A DNA stretch of 64,000 nt from Mycobacterium vicinigordonae (GTDB lineage: Bacteria; Actinomycetota; Actinomycetes; Mycobacteriales; Mycobacteriaceae), in NCBI RefSeq assembly GCF_013466425.1, contig NZ_CP059165.1, forward strand, positions 2,728,001 to 2,792,000. Direction: 5' to 3'. Positions 33,778 through 43,339 of this stretch are shown piece by piece. The position numbers and the translations under genes were made by a program. The notes under the pieces are model-generated. The model saw only the letters and a program-made list of their open reading frames with translations. It did no database searches and had not been told where the DNA came from. The number at the start of each line of letters is the position of its first letter. Within the stretch, counting starts at the first letter, position 1.

Positions 33778-33858
33778 ATGAGTTCCAGTGGCAGTCCGGG
33801 TCGATATCCGGGCTTTGTTTCGTCCCTGACCGGTCTCCGGCACGACGCTCGCGGTTGA
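33778..33858 (+). CDS. 26-codon small ORF in the M-box leader
   Basis: Encodes MSSSGSPGRYPGF...RHDARG, 26 residues. The ribosome site AGGAGGTGA ends 6 nt before the ATG and is among the strongest in the window, which is the main reason to believe it is translated. It lies after the riboswitch terminator and 93 bp before the Rv1535-like gene, so it would be made only on read-through, that is, at low Mg2+. The peptide is Ser/Gly/Pro/Arg-rich, with no membrane segment and no family I recognise. It could be a small protein or a leader peptide whose translation controls the next gene. Confidence 0.55.
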   Translation: MSSSGSPGRYPGFVSSLTGLRHDARG

Positions 33859-33951
33859 GCCGTTTGACTCGGAACCGTTGCGGGTCGGGACCTCCCAAGA
33901 AAGTTTCAAGCTCCCCCTGTCAACGTGTGATTTCCAACCGAGGAGGCGATC

Positions 33952-34182
33952 ATGACCGCTGCACTGTACGACGAAGTTGTTACCTTCCCCAGTGCTCCCA
34001 CGCTGCGCGTTGTGCGCGATGTTCCGGTGACGCCGGCCGCCAAGAAGACGCCGCGCGTCGACGCAGTCGCCGCCGCCGGCAGCGACCCGCTGATCGAAGG
34101 CGCCGCCCGGCTGCTCAGCATCCCGCTGCGGCACGTGTACGCCGCGCTGTGGCGCATCGGCGTACTCGAAGTTCAGGCGTAA
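33952..34182 (+). CDS. Small conserved mycobacterial protein under the M-box (Rv1535-like)
   Basis: A 76-aa protein of unknown function, close in length to Rv1535 (78 aa). A GAGGAGG ribosome site lies 5 nt before the ATG. No signal peptide or membrane segment is seen; the C-terminal half (DPLIEGAARLLSIPLRHVYAALWRIGVLEVQA) is predicted to be helical. The gene is the only sizeable coding sequence between the Mg2+ riboswitch and a strong terminator. It should be produced under Mg2+ limitation, although it does not resemble a transporter. Confidence 0.8.
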   Translation: MTAALYDEVVTFPSAPTLRVVRDVPVTPAAKKTPRVDAVAAAGSDPLIEGAARLLSIPLRHVYAALWRIGVLEVQA

Positions 34183-34205
34183 CGCCGTGGTTAGTGCGCT
34201 ACCGG

Positions 34206-34270
34206 GGACTCCGAGGAGCTAACCGACTGCAGGCCCAGCCCTGTGGCCGGTTAGCTCCTCGGAGTCCTTT
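34206..34270 (+). terminator. Strong intrinsic terminator between the Rv1535-like gene and the ileS leader
   Basis: A perfect 20-bp stem (arms 34206-34225 and 34248-34267, GGACTCCGAGGAGCTAACCG and its complement) with a 22-nt loop is followed by TTTAAAAT. It separates the M-box transcript from the T-box leader. The T-run is short, but the stem is exceptionally long. Confidence 0.85.
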
Positions 34271-34280
34271 AAAATCGACA

Positions 34281-34480
34281 CATTGGCGTAGATCCGGCTA
34301 TCCCCGGGGAGCCTTCGGAAGAACAGCCGATCCGGCCCAGTAGAACCGAACGGGTAGGCCCGTCACAGCCGTCACGAGCGGTCACGCGGATTGCGTGGCA
34401 AGCGGGGTGGTACCGCGGCGTTCGCGCACCAGCGCATTCGTCGTCCCCGTGCCTGAAGCACCAGGGCACAACGGGAGCGC
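34281..34480 (+). ncRNA. T-box leader of ileS (isoleucine, actinobacterial translational type)
   Basis: The T-box core GGGGTGGTACCGCGG (34404-34418) matches the conserved sequence that pairs with the uncharged tRNA acceptor end. Upstream, a short Stem I contains the isoleucine specifier codon ATC (34292-34294) in GGCGTAGATCCGG. Downstream sequence runs straight into the ileS ribosome site (CGGGAG) without a terminator T-tract. This fits the ultrashort Stem I T-boxes of actinobacterial ileS genes, which act by uncovering the ribosome site when tRNA-Ile is uncharged. Confidence 0.9.
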
Positions 34481-34486
34481 CGCAAG

Positions 34487-37400
34487 ATGACTGAGAACTA
34501 TCCGAAGCTGGCCGCAGGGACACCCGACTTCCCGGCGCTCGAACTGGAGGTGCTCGACTACTGGTTCCACGACGATACCTTCCGCGCCAGCATCGCCAAC
34601 CGCGACGGTGCCCCCGAGTACGTCTTCTACGACGGGCCCCCGTTCGCTAACGGCCTGCCGCATTACGGGCACCTGCTGACCGGCTACGTCAAGGACATCG
34701 TGCCGCGGTATCGGACCATGCGCGGCGACAAGGTAGAGCGCCGATTCGGTTGGGACACTCACGGTTTGCCCGCCGAGCTCGAGGTCGAGCGCCAGTTGGG
34801 CATCACCGACAAATCCCAGATCGACTCGATGGGAATCGCCGCGTTCAACGATGCCTGCCGCGCTTCGGTGCTGCGCTACACCGATGAATGGCAGCAGTAC
34901 GTCACCCGTCAGGCGCGCTGGGTCGATTTCGACAACGACTACAAGACGCTCGATCTGCCCTACATGGAGTCGGTGATCTGGGCGTTCAAGCAGTTGTGGG
35001 ACAAAGGCCTGGCCTACGAGGGCTACCGCGTGCTGCCGTACTGCTGGCGCGACGAAACCCCGCTGTCCAACCACGAGCTGCGCATGGACGACGACGTCTA
35101 CCAGAGCCGTCAAGACCCAGCCCTGACGGTCGGTTTCAAGATCAACGGCGGCAACCTGGACGGAGCGTACCTGCTGATCTGGACGACCACACCCTGGACG
35201 CTGCCGTCCAACCTCGCCGTCGCTGTGCACCCGGACGTGACGTATGTGCATGTTGCCGTGGGGGATCGGCGCTTCGTGTTGGCCGAGGCGCGGCTGGGCG
35301 CCTACGCGCGCGAGCTTGGTGACGACCCCGCGGTGCTGGGCACCTATCGCGGCGCGGATCTGGTAGGGGTACGGTATCTGCCGCCGTTCCCGTATTTTAT
35401 GGACTCGCCCAACGCTTTTCGGGTGCTGCCCGCCGACTTCGTCACCACCGAGGACGGCACCGGCCTGGTGCATCTGGCGCCGGCCTACGGCGAGGATGAC
35501 ATGACCGTCGGCGACGCGGCCGGAATCGTGCCGGTCACGCCGGTGGACGCAGCGGGTCGCTTTGACTCGTCCGTGCCGGACTATCACGGCCAGCATGTCT
35601 TTGACGCCAATCCGCACATCATCCGGGACCTGAAGAACGGTGGCGGTGCGGTGGCGGTCAACGGCGCGGTGCTGCTGCGCCACGAAACTTACGAGCACCC
35701 CTACCCGCACTGCTGGCGCTGCCGAAACCCGCTGATCTATCGGGCGGTGTCGTCGTGGTTCGTGCGGGTGACCCAGTTCCGCGACCGGATGGTGGAACTC
35801 AACCAACAGATCACCTGGTATCCCGAACACGTCAAGGACGGCCAGTTCGGCAAATGGCTGCAGGGTGCCCGCGACTGGTCGATCTCCCGAAACAGGTATT
35901 GGGGCACCCCGATTCCGGTGTGGAAGTCCGACGACCCGGCCTACCCGCGGATCGATGTCTACGGCAGCGTCGACGAACTCGAACGCGATTTCGGGGTGCG
36001 GCCGGACAACTTGCACCGGCCCTTCATCGACGAACTCACCCGGCCCAACCCTGACGACCCGACCGGCTCCTGCACGATGCGGCGCATTCCCGACGTGCTC
36101 GACGTGTGGTTCGACTCCGGCTCCATGCCGTACGCGCAGGTTCACTACCCGTTCGAGAATCGCGACTGGTTCGACAGTCATTACCCGGGTGACTTCATCG
36201 TCGAGTACATCGGGCAGACCCGCGGCTGGTTCTACACCCTGCATGTACTGGCCACCGCTTTGTTCGACCGGCCGTCATTCAAAACCTGTGTCGCACATGG
36301 CATCGTGCTCGGTTCCGACGGGCAGAAGATGAGCAAGTCGTTGCGCAACTACCCCGATGTCACCGAGGTATTCGACCGCGACGGCTCCGACGCCATGCGC
36401 TGGTTCCTAATGGCCTCGCCGATCTTGCGCGGCGGCAACCTGATCGTCACCGAGCAGGGTATCCGCGACGGCGTGCGCCAGGTGCTGCTGCCGTTCTGGA
36501 ACGCCTACAGCTTCCTGGCGCTGTATGCGCCGAAAGTCGGTACCTGGCGGGTTGATTCGACCAATGTGCTGGACCGCTACATCCTGGCTAAGCTGGCGGT
36601 GCTACGCGACGACCTGACCGCTTCGCTGGATGTATGCGACATCTCCGGGGCCTGTGAACAGTTGCGCCAATTCACCGAGGCGCTGACGAATTGGTATGTG
36701 CGGCGGTCGCGTTCCCGGTTCTGGGTGGAAGACGCCGAGGCGATCGACACCCTGCACACCGTGCTGGAGGTCACCGCGCGCCTTGCCGCGCCGCTGCTTC
36801 CGTTGATCACCGAGCTGATCTGGCGTGGTTTGACCGGCGCGCGCTCGGTGCATCTGACCGACTGGCCCCAGGCCGCCGAACTACCGGCGGATCCGGACTT
36901 GGTCGCCGCGATGGACCAGGCGCGTGAAGTGTGTTCGGCGGCGTCGTCGCTGCGTAAGGCCAAGAAGCTGCGGGTGCGGCTGCCTCTGCCGAAACTCACC
37001 GTGGCAGTGGAGAATCCCGGACAGCTTGAACAATTCATCGGGTTGATCGCCGACGAGCTCAACGTCAAGTCGGTCGAGCTGACCGACGCGATCGACACCT
37101 ACGGCCGGTTCGAACTCACCGTCAACGCGAGGGTGGCCGGTCCGCGGCTGGGTAAGGACGTCCAAGCCGCGATCAAGGCCGTCAAGGCCGGTGCAGGAGT
37201 GGTCAACCCCGACGGCACCCTGACGGCAGGCCCCGCGGTGTTGCAGCCCGAGGAGTACAGCTCGCGGCTTGTCGCCGCCGACCCCGAGTTCACCGCGGCA
37301 CTGCCCGGCGGCGCCGGGCTGGTGGTGCTGGACGGCACCGTGACTCCCGAACTGGAGGCCGAGGGCTGGGCCAAGGACCGCATCCGCGAGCTGCAGGAGC

Positions 37401-37597
37401 TGCGTAAGTCCAGCGGACTGGAGGTGTCCGACCGGATCAGCGTGGTGATCGCGGTACCCGCCGAACGTGCCGAGTGGGCGCGGACGCACCGCGATCTCAT
37501 CGCCGGCGAAATCCTGGCCACCAGTTTCGAATTCGGCGAACCGGTGGACGGCACGGAGATCGGCGACGGGGTGCGCGTGCATATCGCCAAAGCCTGA
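34487..37597 (+). CDS. ileS: Isoleucyl-tRNA synthetase
   Basis: Class Ia synthetase that charges tRNA-Ile in the cytoplasm. The 1036-aa length and the signature [12 protein letters not shown] (HIGH motif as HYGH, 59-62) mark the eukaryote-like IleRS type found in mycobacteria. KMSKS is at 614-618 ([13 protein letters not shown]). The editing domain (about 200-400) includes the [16 protein letters not shown] motif ([16 protein letters not shown]). The C-terminal anticodon-binding region and the DUF5915-like tail are complete. It is controlled by the T-box leader directly upstream. The ATG start follows GGGAGCGCCGCAAG. Confidence 0.97.
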   Translation: MTENYPKLAAGTPDFPALELEVLDYWFHDDTFRASIANRDGAPEYVFYDGPPFANGLPHYGHLLTGYVKDIVPRYRTMRGDKVERRFGWDTHGLPAELEVERQLGITDKSQIDSMGIAAFNDACRASVLRYTDEWQQYVTRQARWVDFDNDYKTLDLPYMESVIWAFKQLWDKGLAYEGYRVLPYCWRDETPLSNHELRMDDDVYQSRQDPALTVGFKINGGNLDGAYLLIWTTTPWTLPSNLAVAVHPDVTYVHVAVGDRRFVLAEARLGAYARELGDDPAVLGTYRGADLVGVRYLPPFPYFMDSPNAFRVLPADFVTTEDGTGLVHLAPAYGEDDMTVGDAAGIVPVTPVDAAGRFDSSVPDYHGQHVFDANPHIIRDLKNGGGAVAVNGAVLLRHETYEHPYPHCWRCRNPLIYRAVSSWFVRVTQFRDRMVELNQQITWYPEHVKDGQFGKWLQGARDWSISRNRYWGTPIPVWKSDDPAYPRIDVYGSVDELERDFGVRPDNLHRPFIDELTRPNPDDPTGSCTMRRIPDVLDVWFDSGSMPYAQVHYPFENRDWFDSHYPGDFIVEYIGQTRGWFYTLHVLATALFDRPSFKTCVAHGIVLGSDGQKMSKSLRNYPDVTEVFDRDGSDAMRWFLMASPILRGGNLIVTEQGIRDGVRQVLLPFWNAYSFLALYAPKVGTWRVDSTNVLDRYILAKLAVLRDDLTASLDVCDISGACEQLRQFTEALTNWYVRRSRSRFWVEDAEAIDTLHTVLEVTARLAAPLLPLITELIWRGLTGARSVHLTDWPQAAELPADPDLVAAMDQAREVCSAASSLRKAKKLRVRLPLPKLTVAVENPGQLEQFIGLIADELNVKSVELTDAIDTYGRFELTVNARVAGPRLGKDVQAAIKAVKAGAGVVNPDGTLTAGPAVLQPEEYSSRLVAADPEFTAALPGGAGLVVLDGTVTPELEAEGWAKDRIRELQELRKSSGLEVSDRISVVIAVPAERAEWARTHRDLIAGEILATSFEFGEPVDGTEIGDGVRVHIAKA

Positions 37598-37663
37598 ACG
37601 GCTTCGGCGCGGTCCAGGCAACGGTAGGCTCCGGCCAGGCACCGCGGAAGAGACGGAGGTGGG

Positions 37664-38878
37664 ATGCGGGTTCTCGGCCTGTTCCGCGTGCACAACGGCG
37701 AGGACATCTTGCCCCGCGTACTCGACTCTCTGTCTTGTTGGTGCGACGACATCTACGTGATCGACGACCGCAGCACCGACAGCACCCCTGAGATACTGGC
37801 GGGCCATCCGGCGGTGACTAATCTGGTGCGCGCGCGCCACGACCTGCCCGCCACGCCGTGGCTGATCCCTGAACCACCCGGGCTCGAATTGCTCTACCGC
37901 ATGGCCGATTTCTGCCGCCCCGATTGGATCGCGATGATTGACTCTGATCAGGTGGTGCAGGCGGACGTCGACGTCCGAAGCGTGCTGGAAAACACCCCAT
38001 CCGACATCGCGGCCCTGATGTGCCCGATGATCCCCACCTGGAACGACCCCGACTACCCGGAAATGATCCCGGTGATGGGACCCGCGGAGTCGGTGCGCGG
38101 ACCGTTCTGGCGCTGGCGTCCCGGCCTGCGCGCCGGAACCAGGCTGATCCACAACCCGCACTGGCCGGCCAATATCACCGACCACGGACGCATCGGGCTG
38201 GTCAACGAGATCCATTTGGTGCACAACGGCTGGTCCACGCTGGCCGAACGCATAGCCAAGGTCGACCACTACGCCAAGATCGACCCGGACTGTCAGCTGA
38301 ACTACGGTGTCCCGTACGACCGGGCGTTGCTGTTCGGCTACGCGCGCGACGAAGTCGATCTGCTCGTAGCCGACTATCGCCGCCGCTTCCGTAGTGATTT
38401 CGACCCGGCCGAACGCGGCGCGCGACTCCCGATCGATCGTGAGCAGCTCGCCGTTGGCGCCGGCTACGGATCCCGGGCCGGCGCCTTTCACCCCGGCGTC
38501 GACTTTGCCGCACTGCCGGGCACGCCCGTCTATGCCGTAACCTCCGGAACCGTCAGTCGCACCGAGGTTCTCGACGGCAGCGGCCTGCATTCGGTGACGA
38601 TATCCAACGCGAATTTGGACCTCGTCTACGTGTTGCGGTCCGACGAAGCCCACGCGCTCGGTGCGCAGGTCGGCGCGGGCTCCCAGATCGGCACGGTCGG
38701 CCGCGAAGCCGAATCATCGGATGGCTACTTACATTTCGAAGTCCACCAAAATGGCGCGCACATCAGCCCGGTGCGCTACCTGGCCAACATGGGCCTGCAC
38801 CCGTGGCCACCGCGGGGGCGTCCACGGCCGGTGTCGGGAACATACCCCGCGGTCACACCGTGCACCATCACGGTGTGA
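37664..38878 (+). CDS. Glycosyltransferase (GT2-like) fused to an M23/LytM-type domain
   Basis: A 404-aa two-part protein. Residues 1-245 resemble a GT-A family 2 glycosyltransferase: the N-terminal sheet [22 protein letters not shown] (shown here as [14 protein letters not shown]), IDDRSTDST at 33-41 and the DSD metal motif at 93-95. Residues 265-375 resemble an M23 peptidase: HPGVD gives His276 and Asp280, and [10 protein letters not shown] supplies His357, so the three zinc ligands are kept. The first His of the HxH pair is Tyr355, and the other catalytic His (usually in YxHL) is missing in YVLRS, so peptidase activity is doubtful and a wall-binding role is possible. There is no signal peptide or membrane helix. 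The ATG has a GGAGGTGGG site. The gene lies 66 bp after ileS, where M. tuberculosis goes straight on to dinX, so it is part of an insertion. Confidence 0.8.
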   Translation: MRVLGLFRVHNGEDILPRVLDSLSCWCDDIYVIDDRSTDSTPEILAGHPAVTNLVRARHDLPATPWLIPEPPGLELLYRMADFCRPDWIAMIDSDQVVQADVDVRSVLENTPSDIAALMCPMIPTWNDPDYPEMIPVMGPAESVRGPFWRWRPGLRAGTRLIHNPHWPANITDHGRIGLVNEIHLVHNGWSTLAERIAKVDHYAKIDPDCQLNYGVPYDRALLFGYARDEVDLLVADYRRRFRSDFDPAERGARLPIDREQLAVGAGYGSRAGAFHPGVDFAALPGTPVYAVTSGTVSRTEVLDGSGLHSVTISNANLDLVYVLRSDEAHALGAQVGAGSQIGTVGREAESSDGYLHFEVHQNGAHISPVRYLANMGLHPWPPRGRPRPVSGTYPAVTPCTITV

Positions 38879-39833
38879 CCAGGGCACGCGCCGACCGGAT
38901 CGCCGAGCGCACCTCCTGCAAGATCTTGGCCGGATGCTGCTCGTCGAACACGCCTAGCCGGTTGTAGCGGTCGACACCGAAACCCGCGGACTGCAAGTGA
39001 ATTCCGAACGGCAGTGCCAGCGTTCTCAGCGCTTCGAAGTGCAGGTAGGGCAGTACCGGCTGGCCGGCCACCTGCAGGCAGGTGCAGTGCTGCATGCCGA
39101 CCGTCTGGGCGGCGAAGGTGTACGTGTCGGCGGAGTTGGCGCGCCGATGACCCGGCTCGGGTGACGCTGTTTCCAGCAGGGTGATCGGCACGCCCAAGTT
39201 GTTGCTGTCCGGGGAAACCCGCCACACTGCCTGGTCTCGCGGCGGCTGGGATCGGCGGCTGCGCACAACGGCGCGCAGGTCCGCGGCATCGATCCCGAAC
39301 GATTCGGCGGCCGCGGCGACCACCAGGTCGAACTCGGTGCGGGCCCAGGGCGCGCAAACCTCGATGGCGTCGCGCTCGGAATCCATTACCGCCCGTGACG
39401 CCGCCGCCAGCACCACGTGCCCAATGCGTCGACCTATCGCCAGCTCACGCGCGTATCCGATCCGCAGGCGATTGGTGTAGCGGCCGCCGCCGATCACCAG
39501 CAGAAAGTCGAAATCCGTTCCGGTGGGTGCGAATTCATCGACCAGCCCGAGGTCGGCGCTCAGCGCCTGGATCCGTTGCAGCTGTGCCTGGGGTCGATCC
39601 AGGCGAGGAATCAGCCACCGGACCGCTCCGGCGGCGTCCTGGGTATCCACCCGACCGGCGGTGCGGGCCCGGCCGCGGTAGTCCCACACGGCGCTGAACT
39701 CGTCGAGCCACGCCAACCGCGCCACCAGGTCGAGGCCCGCAGGGACGCTGGCTCCGAACATGCGCACCAGCTCAGCCAGGGCCGGACGCGTGCACCAGAA
39801 TTCCACCTCGCGGCGAACATCGGTCGCAAGCAA
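38868..39833 (-). CDS. Protein of unknown function, weak resemblance to DUF218/YdcF-like proteins
   Basis: A 321-aa protein I do not recognise with confidence. It has no signal peptide or membrane helix. A segment near the middle ([24 protein letters not shown], that is FLLVIGGGR followed by an Arg-rich stretch) and a later [26 protein letters not shown] region are reminiscent of the YdcF/SanA (DUF218) fold, in which a nucleotide or sugar-phosphate pocket is built from a glycine loop and a late Thr/Asn motif. This is an impression, not a proven assignment. The start is TTG with a strong AAAGGAGGA site 7 nt upstream. Its stop overlaps the end of the glycosyltransferase-M23 gene by 11 bp (convergent). 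It lies in the insertion between ileS and dinX, divergent from the SDR epimerase gene. Confidence 0.72.
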   Translation of the reverse strand: MLATDVRREVEFWCTRPALAELVRMFGASVPAGLDLVARLAWLDEFSAVWDYRGRARTAGRVDTQDAAGAVRWLIPRLDRPQAQLQRIQALSADLGLVDEFAPTGTDFDFLLVIGGGRYTNRLRIGYARELAIGRRIGHVVLAAASRAVMDSERDAIEVCAPWARTEFDLVVAAAAESFGIDAADLRAVVRSRRSQPPRDQAVWRVSPDSNNLGVPITLLETASPEPGHRRANSADTYTFAAQTVGMQHCTCLQVAGQPVLPYLHFEALRTLALPFGIHLQSAGFGVDRYNRLGVFDEQHPAKILQEVRSAIRSARALVTP

Positions 39834-39955
39834 CCCGGATTCCTCCTTTTGTACGCGCGCAACGCTGTCGGCTAACTAAAATTGTCGTGGAATGACATTA
39901 AGGTGTTGGCCGGGTATCCACCCGACAACGACACGATGGGCGGGAGTTTGTTGCG

Positions 39956-40909
39956 GTGAGAATTCTGGTGACCGGTGGGGCGGGGTTTCAGGGGAGCCAT
40001 CTCGTCGAAGCCCTGCTCGCCGCGGGTCACCAACTGACCGTACTAAATACGTTGTCAAGCGTGGCCAAGAGAAACCTCCGCAATATCGAGACGCACCCGC
40101 ACGCGGACGTGGTATTCGGCTCGGTTACCGATCCCGAACTTGCCGTGAAAACTGTGCCCGAACACGACGTCATCTTTCACCTTGCGGCAAATGTCAACGT
40201 CGACAAATCGTTGAGCGATCCGAAAAGCTTTCTGGACACCAACGTCATGGGCACCTACAACATTCTCGAGGCTGCGCGGACCTGCGACGCCCGCGTCATC
40301 TATGCCTCGACCTGCGAGGTCTACGGAGACGGACAAAGCCTCGGGGCGCACGAATTGTTGCACGAGAGCGCCGAATTGATGCCGAACAGTCCCTATGGCG
40401 CTTCCAAAGCCGCCGCTGACCGGCTCTGCTACTCGTACTACAAGTCTTACGACATGGATATTACGATCGTGCGTCCGTTCAACATTTTCGGCGAACGACA
40501 GAAAAGCGGCGCGTTCGGGGCGCTGATCCCGATCCTGGTCCGCCATGCGCTGTCCGGCAGAAATCTCACGATATTCGGCAAGGGCACCGCGACCCGGGAC
40601 TACTTGCACGTCTGTGACGTCGTCCGGGCATACCAACTGGTTTTGGACACTCCCACATTGCAAGGCCGGTCCATCAACTTCGCCAGCGGCGCCAATACCA
40701 GCGTGCGCGATATCGCCCATTACATCGCCGACAAGTTCGGTGTTCGAGTATTCGAAGGTCCGGCGCGACCGGGGGAAGTTACTCGCTACCCGGCCGATAT
40801 CTCGTTGGCACGCGATATCGGGTTCGAGCCGCACGTCGATATCTGGACCGGGATAGACCGCTACATCGACTGGGCAAAAGGGCAGCCGGACAACGATTTT
40901 CAGCACTGA
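39956..40909 (+). CDS. Extended SDR, NDP-sugar epimerase/dehydratase family
   Basis: Cytosolic NAD-dependent enzyme of 317 aa, predicted to alter an NDP-sugar, probably a 4-epimerisation or a 4,6-dehydration type reaction. The Rossmann motif [11 protein letters not shown] is at residues 6-16. The catalytic set is Ser118/Thr119 (ASTCEVYG), Tyr147 and Lys151 (PYGASK). NIFGERQ and DYLHVCDVV are standard epimerase segments. Note GFQG instead of the common GFIG. The start is GTG. It lies 122 bp from the divergent unknown gene and 17 bp before dinX, so it may share a transcript with dinX. In the context of a GT2-type glycosyltransferase it could supply a sugar for cell-envelope glycan synthesis; the exact substrate cannot be read. 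Confidence 0.88.
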   Translation: MRILVTGGAGFQGSHLVEALLAAGHQLTVLNTLSSVAKRNLRNIETHPHADVVFGSVTDPELAVKTVPEHDVIFHLAANVNVDKSLSDPKSFLDTNVMGTYNILEAARTCDARVIYASTCEVYGDGQSLGAHELLHESAELMPNSPYGASKAAADRLCYSYYKSYDMDITIVRPFNIFGERQKSGAFGALIPILVRHALSGRNLTIFGKGTATRDYLHVCDVVRAYQLVLDTPTLQGRSINFASGANTSVRDIAHYIADKFGVRVFEGPARPGEVTRYPADISLARDIGFEPHVDIWTGIDRYIDWAKGQPDNDFQH

Positions 40910-40926
40910 ACACCCGGCCGTCCGGC

Positions 40927-42372
40927 ATGGCCGAGAGCATGCCAATAGCATCAAGACCTGTGGATCCCCGTTGGGTGCTGCACCTGGACATGGATGCGTT
41001 CTTCGCGTCCGTCGAGCAGCTGACCCGTCCGACGCTGCGGGGTCGTCCCGTGCTGGTCGGTGGGCTGGGGGGCCGGGGAGTGGTGGCCGGGGCCAGCTAC
41101 GAAGCGCGGGTGTTCGGGGCTCGTTCAGCGATGCCGATGCACCAGGCACGCCGACTCGTCGGCGTGTCGGCGGTGGTGTTGCCGCCGCGCGGCGTGGTGT
41201 ACGGCGTCGCCAGCCGCCGCGTTTTCGACACCGTGCGCAGCCTGGTCCCCATCGTGGAACAGCTGTCCTTCGACGAGGCGTTCGGCGAGCCGGCCGAACT
41301 GGCCGGCGCGTCCTCCGACGACGTCGAGAAGTTCTGTGAACACCTGCGACGACGGGTGCGTGACGAGACCGGACTGACCGCCTCGGTGGGCGCCGGCTCG
41401 GGCAAACAGATCGCCAAGATAGCCTCCGGTCTGGCCAAGCCGGACGGAATCCGGGTGGTCCGCCGCGACGAGGAACGCGTCATGCTCGACGCCCTGCCGG
41501 TGCGGCGGCTGTGGGGGATCGGGCCCGTCGCCGAAGATAAGCTGCACCGCCTCGGGATCGACACCATCGGACAGTTGGCCGCGCTCACCGACGCCGAAGT
41601 AGCCGACATCCTCGGCGCCACCGTCGGACCCGCGCTGCACCGGCTGGCCCGCGGCGTCGACGACCGCCCAGTCGCCGAACGCGCGGAAGCCAAACAGATC
41701 AGCGCAGAATCCACCTTCGCCACCGACCTGACCACACTGGATCAACTGCGCGAGTCGATCGAGCCGATCGCCGAACACGCCCATCGCCGCCTCCTTAAAG
41801 ATGGTCGCGGCGCCCGCACGGTCACGGTCAAACTCAAGAAATCCGACATGAGTACCCTGACCCGCTCGGCGACCTTGCCCTATGCGACCACCGAGCTGGG
41901 CGCACTGGCGGCCCTGGCCCGCAGGCTGCTGCTGGACCCGCTCCAGATCGGGCCGATTCGGCTGCTGGGGGTCGGGTTTTCGGGTCTGAGTGACGTCCGC
42001 CAAGAATCGTTGTTTCCCGACCTGGACCTGGGACCGGAGACGGCCGAGGAAACGCATCAGGATTTCGAGACGATGCGTGCGGCGTTATTGACCGGCCAGG
42101 GCGGCACGTCGTGGCGGATCGGGGACGACGTCGCGCACCACGATCTCGGGCACGGTTGGGTGCAAGGCGCCGGGCACGGCGTGGTCACCGTCCGCTTCGA
42201 GACCCGCAGCTCCGGCGCGGGCCCGGCCAAGACATTCCCGATCGAGACGCCCGAGCTGGCCACCGCGAACCCGGTAGACAGCTTGGACTGGCCGGACTAC
42301 GTCGGCGAACTGCTCGTCCGGCGGAATCCGGAGAATTCAGCCCCAGCGGTCGAGGACGTCGGCGACCGCTAG
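40927..42372 (+). CDS. dinX: Y-family DNA polymerase IV
   Basis: Translesion DNA polymerase of 481 aa. The catalytic acidic residues are visible as LDMDAFF (Asp21, Asp23) and SFDEAF (Asp116, Glu117). The palm/fingers segment [17 protein letters not shown] is canonical, the thumb helix-hairpin-helix is in [24 protein letters not shown], and the little-finger domain ends near LGVGFSGL. A beta-clamp-type peptide, ESLFPD, follows. In M. tuberculosis the equivalent (Rv1537, dinX/dinP) also follows ileS. The stop overlaps the end of ansA by 36 bp in convergent orientation. Confidence 0.93.
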   Translation: MAESMPIASRPVDPRWVLHLDMDAFFASVEQLTRPTLRGRPVLVGGLGGRGVVAGASYEARVFGARSAMPMHQARRLVGVSAVVLPPRGVVYGVASRRVFDTVRSLVPIVEQLSFDEAFGEPAELAGASSDDVEKFCEHLRRRVRDETGLTASVGAGSGKQIAKIASGLAKPDGIRVVRRDEERVMLDALPVRRLWGIGPVAEDKLHRLGIDTIGQLAALTDAEVADILGATVGPALHRLARGVDDRPVAERAEAKQISAESTFATDLTTLDQLRESIEPIAEHAHRRLLKDGRGARTVTVKLKKSDMSTLTRSATLPYATTELGALAALARRLLLDPLQIGPIRLLGVGFSGLSDVRQESLFPDLDLGPETAEETHQDFETMRAALLTGQGGTSWRIGDDVAHHDLGHGWVQGAGHGVVTVRFETRSSGAGPAKTFPIETPELATANPVDSLDWPDYVGELLVRRNPENSAPAVEDVGDR

Positions 42373-43281
42373 GTTCGCCGCCAGCGCTGCCATCACCAGC
42401 ACCCGGGCCTGCGACGGTGCCAACCGCGGCACCATCAGCGCGCCCGCCCGCACCAGGTCGTGGCCCGGGCCGTAGCCCGCGCTGACCCGGCCGCTGGGAA
42501 CCCGGGTGGACACTGCGACCACGACACCGTCGCGGCATACGCGGCGGACTCCGTCGACAACCGCGGCGCCTGCGTTGCCCGATCCCAATGCCTCCAGCAC
42601 CAGCCCACGCGCACCGGCCGCGGCGAAGGCGTCCAGCGCCACGGCGTCACTACCCAGGTAGGCGGCGACAATGTCTACCCGCGGGGCGTCGGAGGCGCTG
42701 ACCTCACCCACGAACGGGCGCACCTTGGGTCCGGTGAGGGCGAGGCTGCCGCGCACCGTCCCCAGCAACTGGCCAGCGAATCCGCTCAGGTCCTGGGTGG
42801 CGACCTTGCGCATGCCCAGCGGCTGCAATACCCGGCCGGCAAAACAGACCAGCACCCCGAGGTCCCGGGCCGCCGGGCTGGACGCCACCGCCAGCGCGTC
42901 CCGCAGGTTGGCCGGGCCGTCGGCGTCGGGGGCGTCGGCGCTGCGCATTGCCCCAGTCAGCACAATCGGGACGCTGCCCCCATAGGTCAGCTCGAGCCAC
43001 AGGGCGCTCTCTTCCATGGTGTCGGTGCCGTGCGCGATGACGATCCCGGCGGCACCGCCATCCAATGCGGCCCGCACCGCCGCGCTGACCCGGTCCCAGT
43101 CGTCGGGCACCAGTTCGGAGCTGTCCACCGCCATCACGTCCACGACGTCGACGTCGAGGCCGGCCGTCAGCTGCGCACCACTGTGCGCGGGCCGGCGCAC
43201 CCCGTCAGGGCTGGTGCTCGTCGAGATCGTTCCCCCAGTGGTGATGACGGTGACGCGACCCATGCGGAAATCATTGCGCAT
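42337..43281 (-). CDS. ansA: L-asparaginase (type I fold)
   Basis: Hydrolyses L-asparagine to aspartate and ammonia. The two asparaginase threonine motifs are present: ITTGGTIS near the N terminus and [12 protein letters not shown] about 80 residues later, plus [18 protein letters not shown] start at ATG 43281 (314 aa); an in-frame ATG at 43263 (MGRVTV) is an alternative, and the open frame upstream is non-homologous Pro/Ser-rich sequence. No strong ribosome site precedes either. It is divergent from lspA with only 58 bp between starts, so the promoters must overlap. In M. tuberculosis this is Rv1538c in the same place. Confidence 0.92.
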   Translation of the reverse strand: MRNDFRMGRVTVITTGGTISTSTSPDGVRRPAHSGAQLTAGLDVDVVDVMAVDSSELVPDDWDRVSAAVRAALDGGAAGIVIAHGTDTMEESALWLELTYGGSVPIVLTGAMRSADAPDADGPANLRDALAVASSPAARDLGVLVCFAGRVLQPLGMRKVATQDLSGFAGQLLGTVRGSLALTGPKVRPFVGEVSASDAPRVDIVAAYLGSDAVALDAFAAAGARGLVLEALGSGNAGAAVVDGVRRVCRDGVVVAVSTRVPSGRVSAGYGPGHDLVRAGALMVPRLAPSQARVLVMAALAANLAVADVLDRWG

Positions 43282-43339
43282 GAGCGCCCGTTCCCATGTG
43301 GCTGCCGGGTACCGACCGTCGCTAGTGGATGATGGTGGG

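Noticed and set aside
34382..36244. 620-codon open frame antisense to ileS
   Set aside because: It lies opposite a fully conserved ileS gene and encodes Val/Gly/Arg/His-rich sequence without any domain; long antisense frames are expected in DNA this GC-rich.
36881..38653. 590-codon open frame antisense to the end of ileS and the GT2-M23 gene
   Set aside because: Spans two real genes on the other strand and has no recognisable domain or ribosome site; a GC-bias shadow.
43016..43339. Longer N terminus for lspA (start at 43016)
   Set aside because: This part is antisense to ansA and would add about 108 residues absent from mycobacterial LspA; GTG 43340 gives the expected 202 aa.
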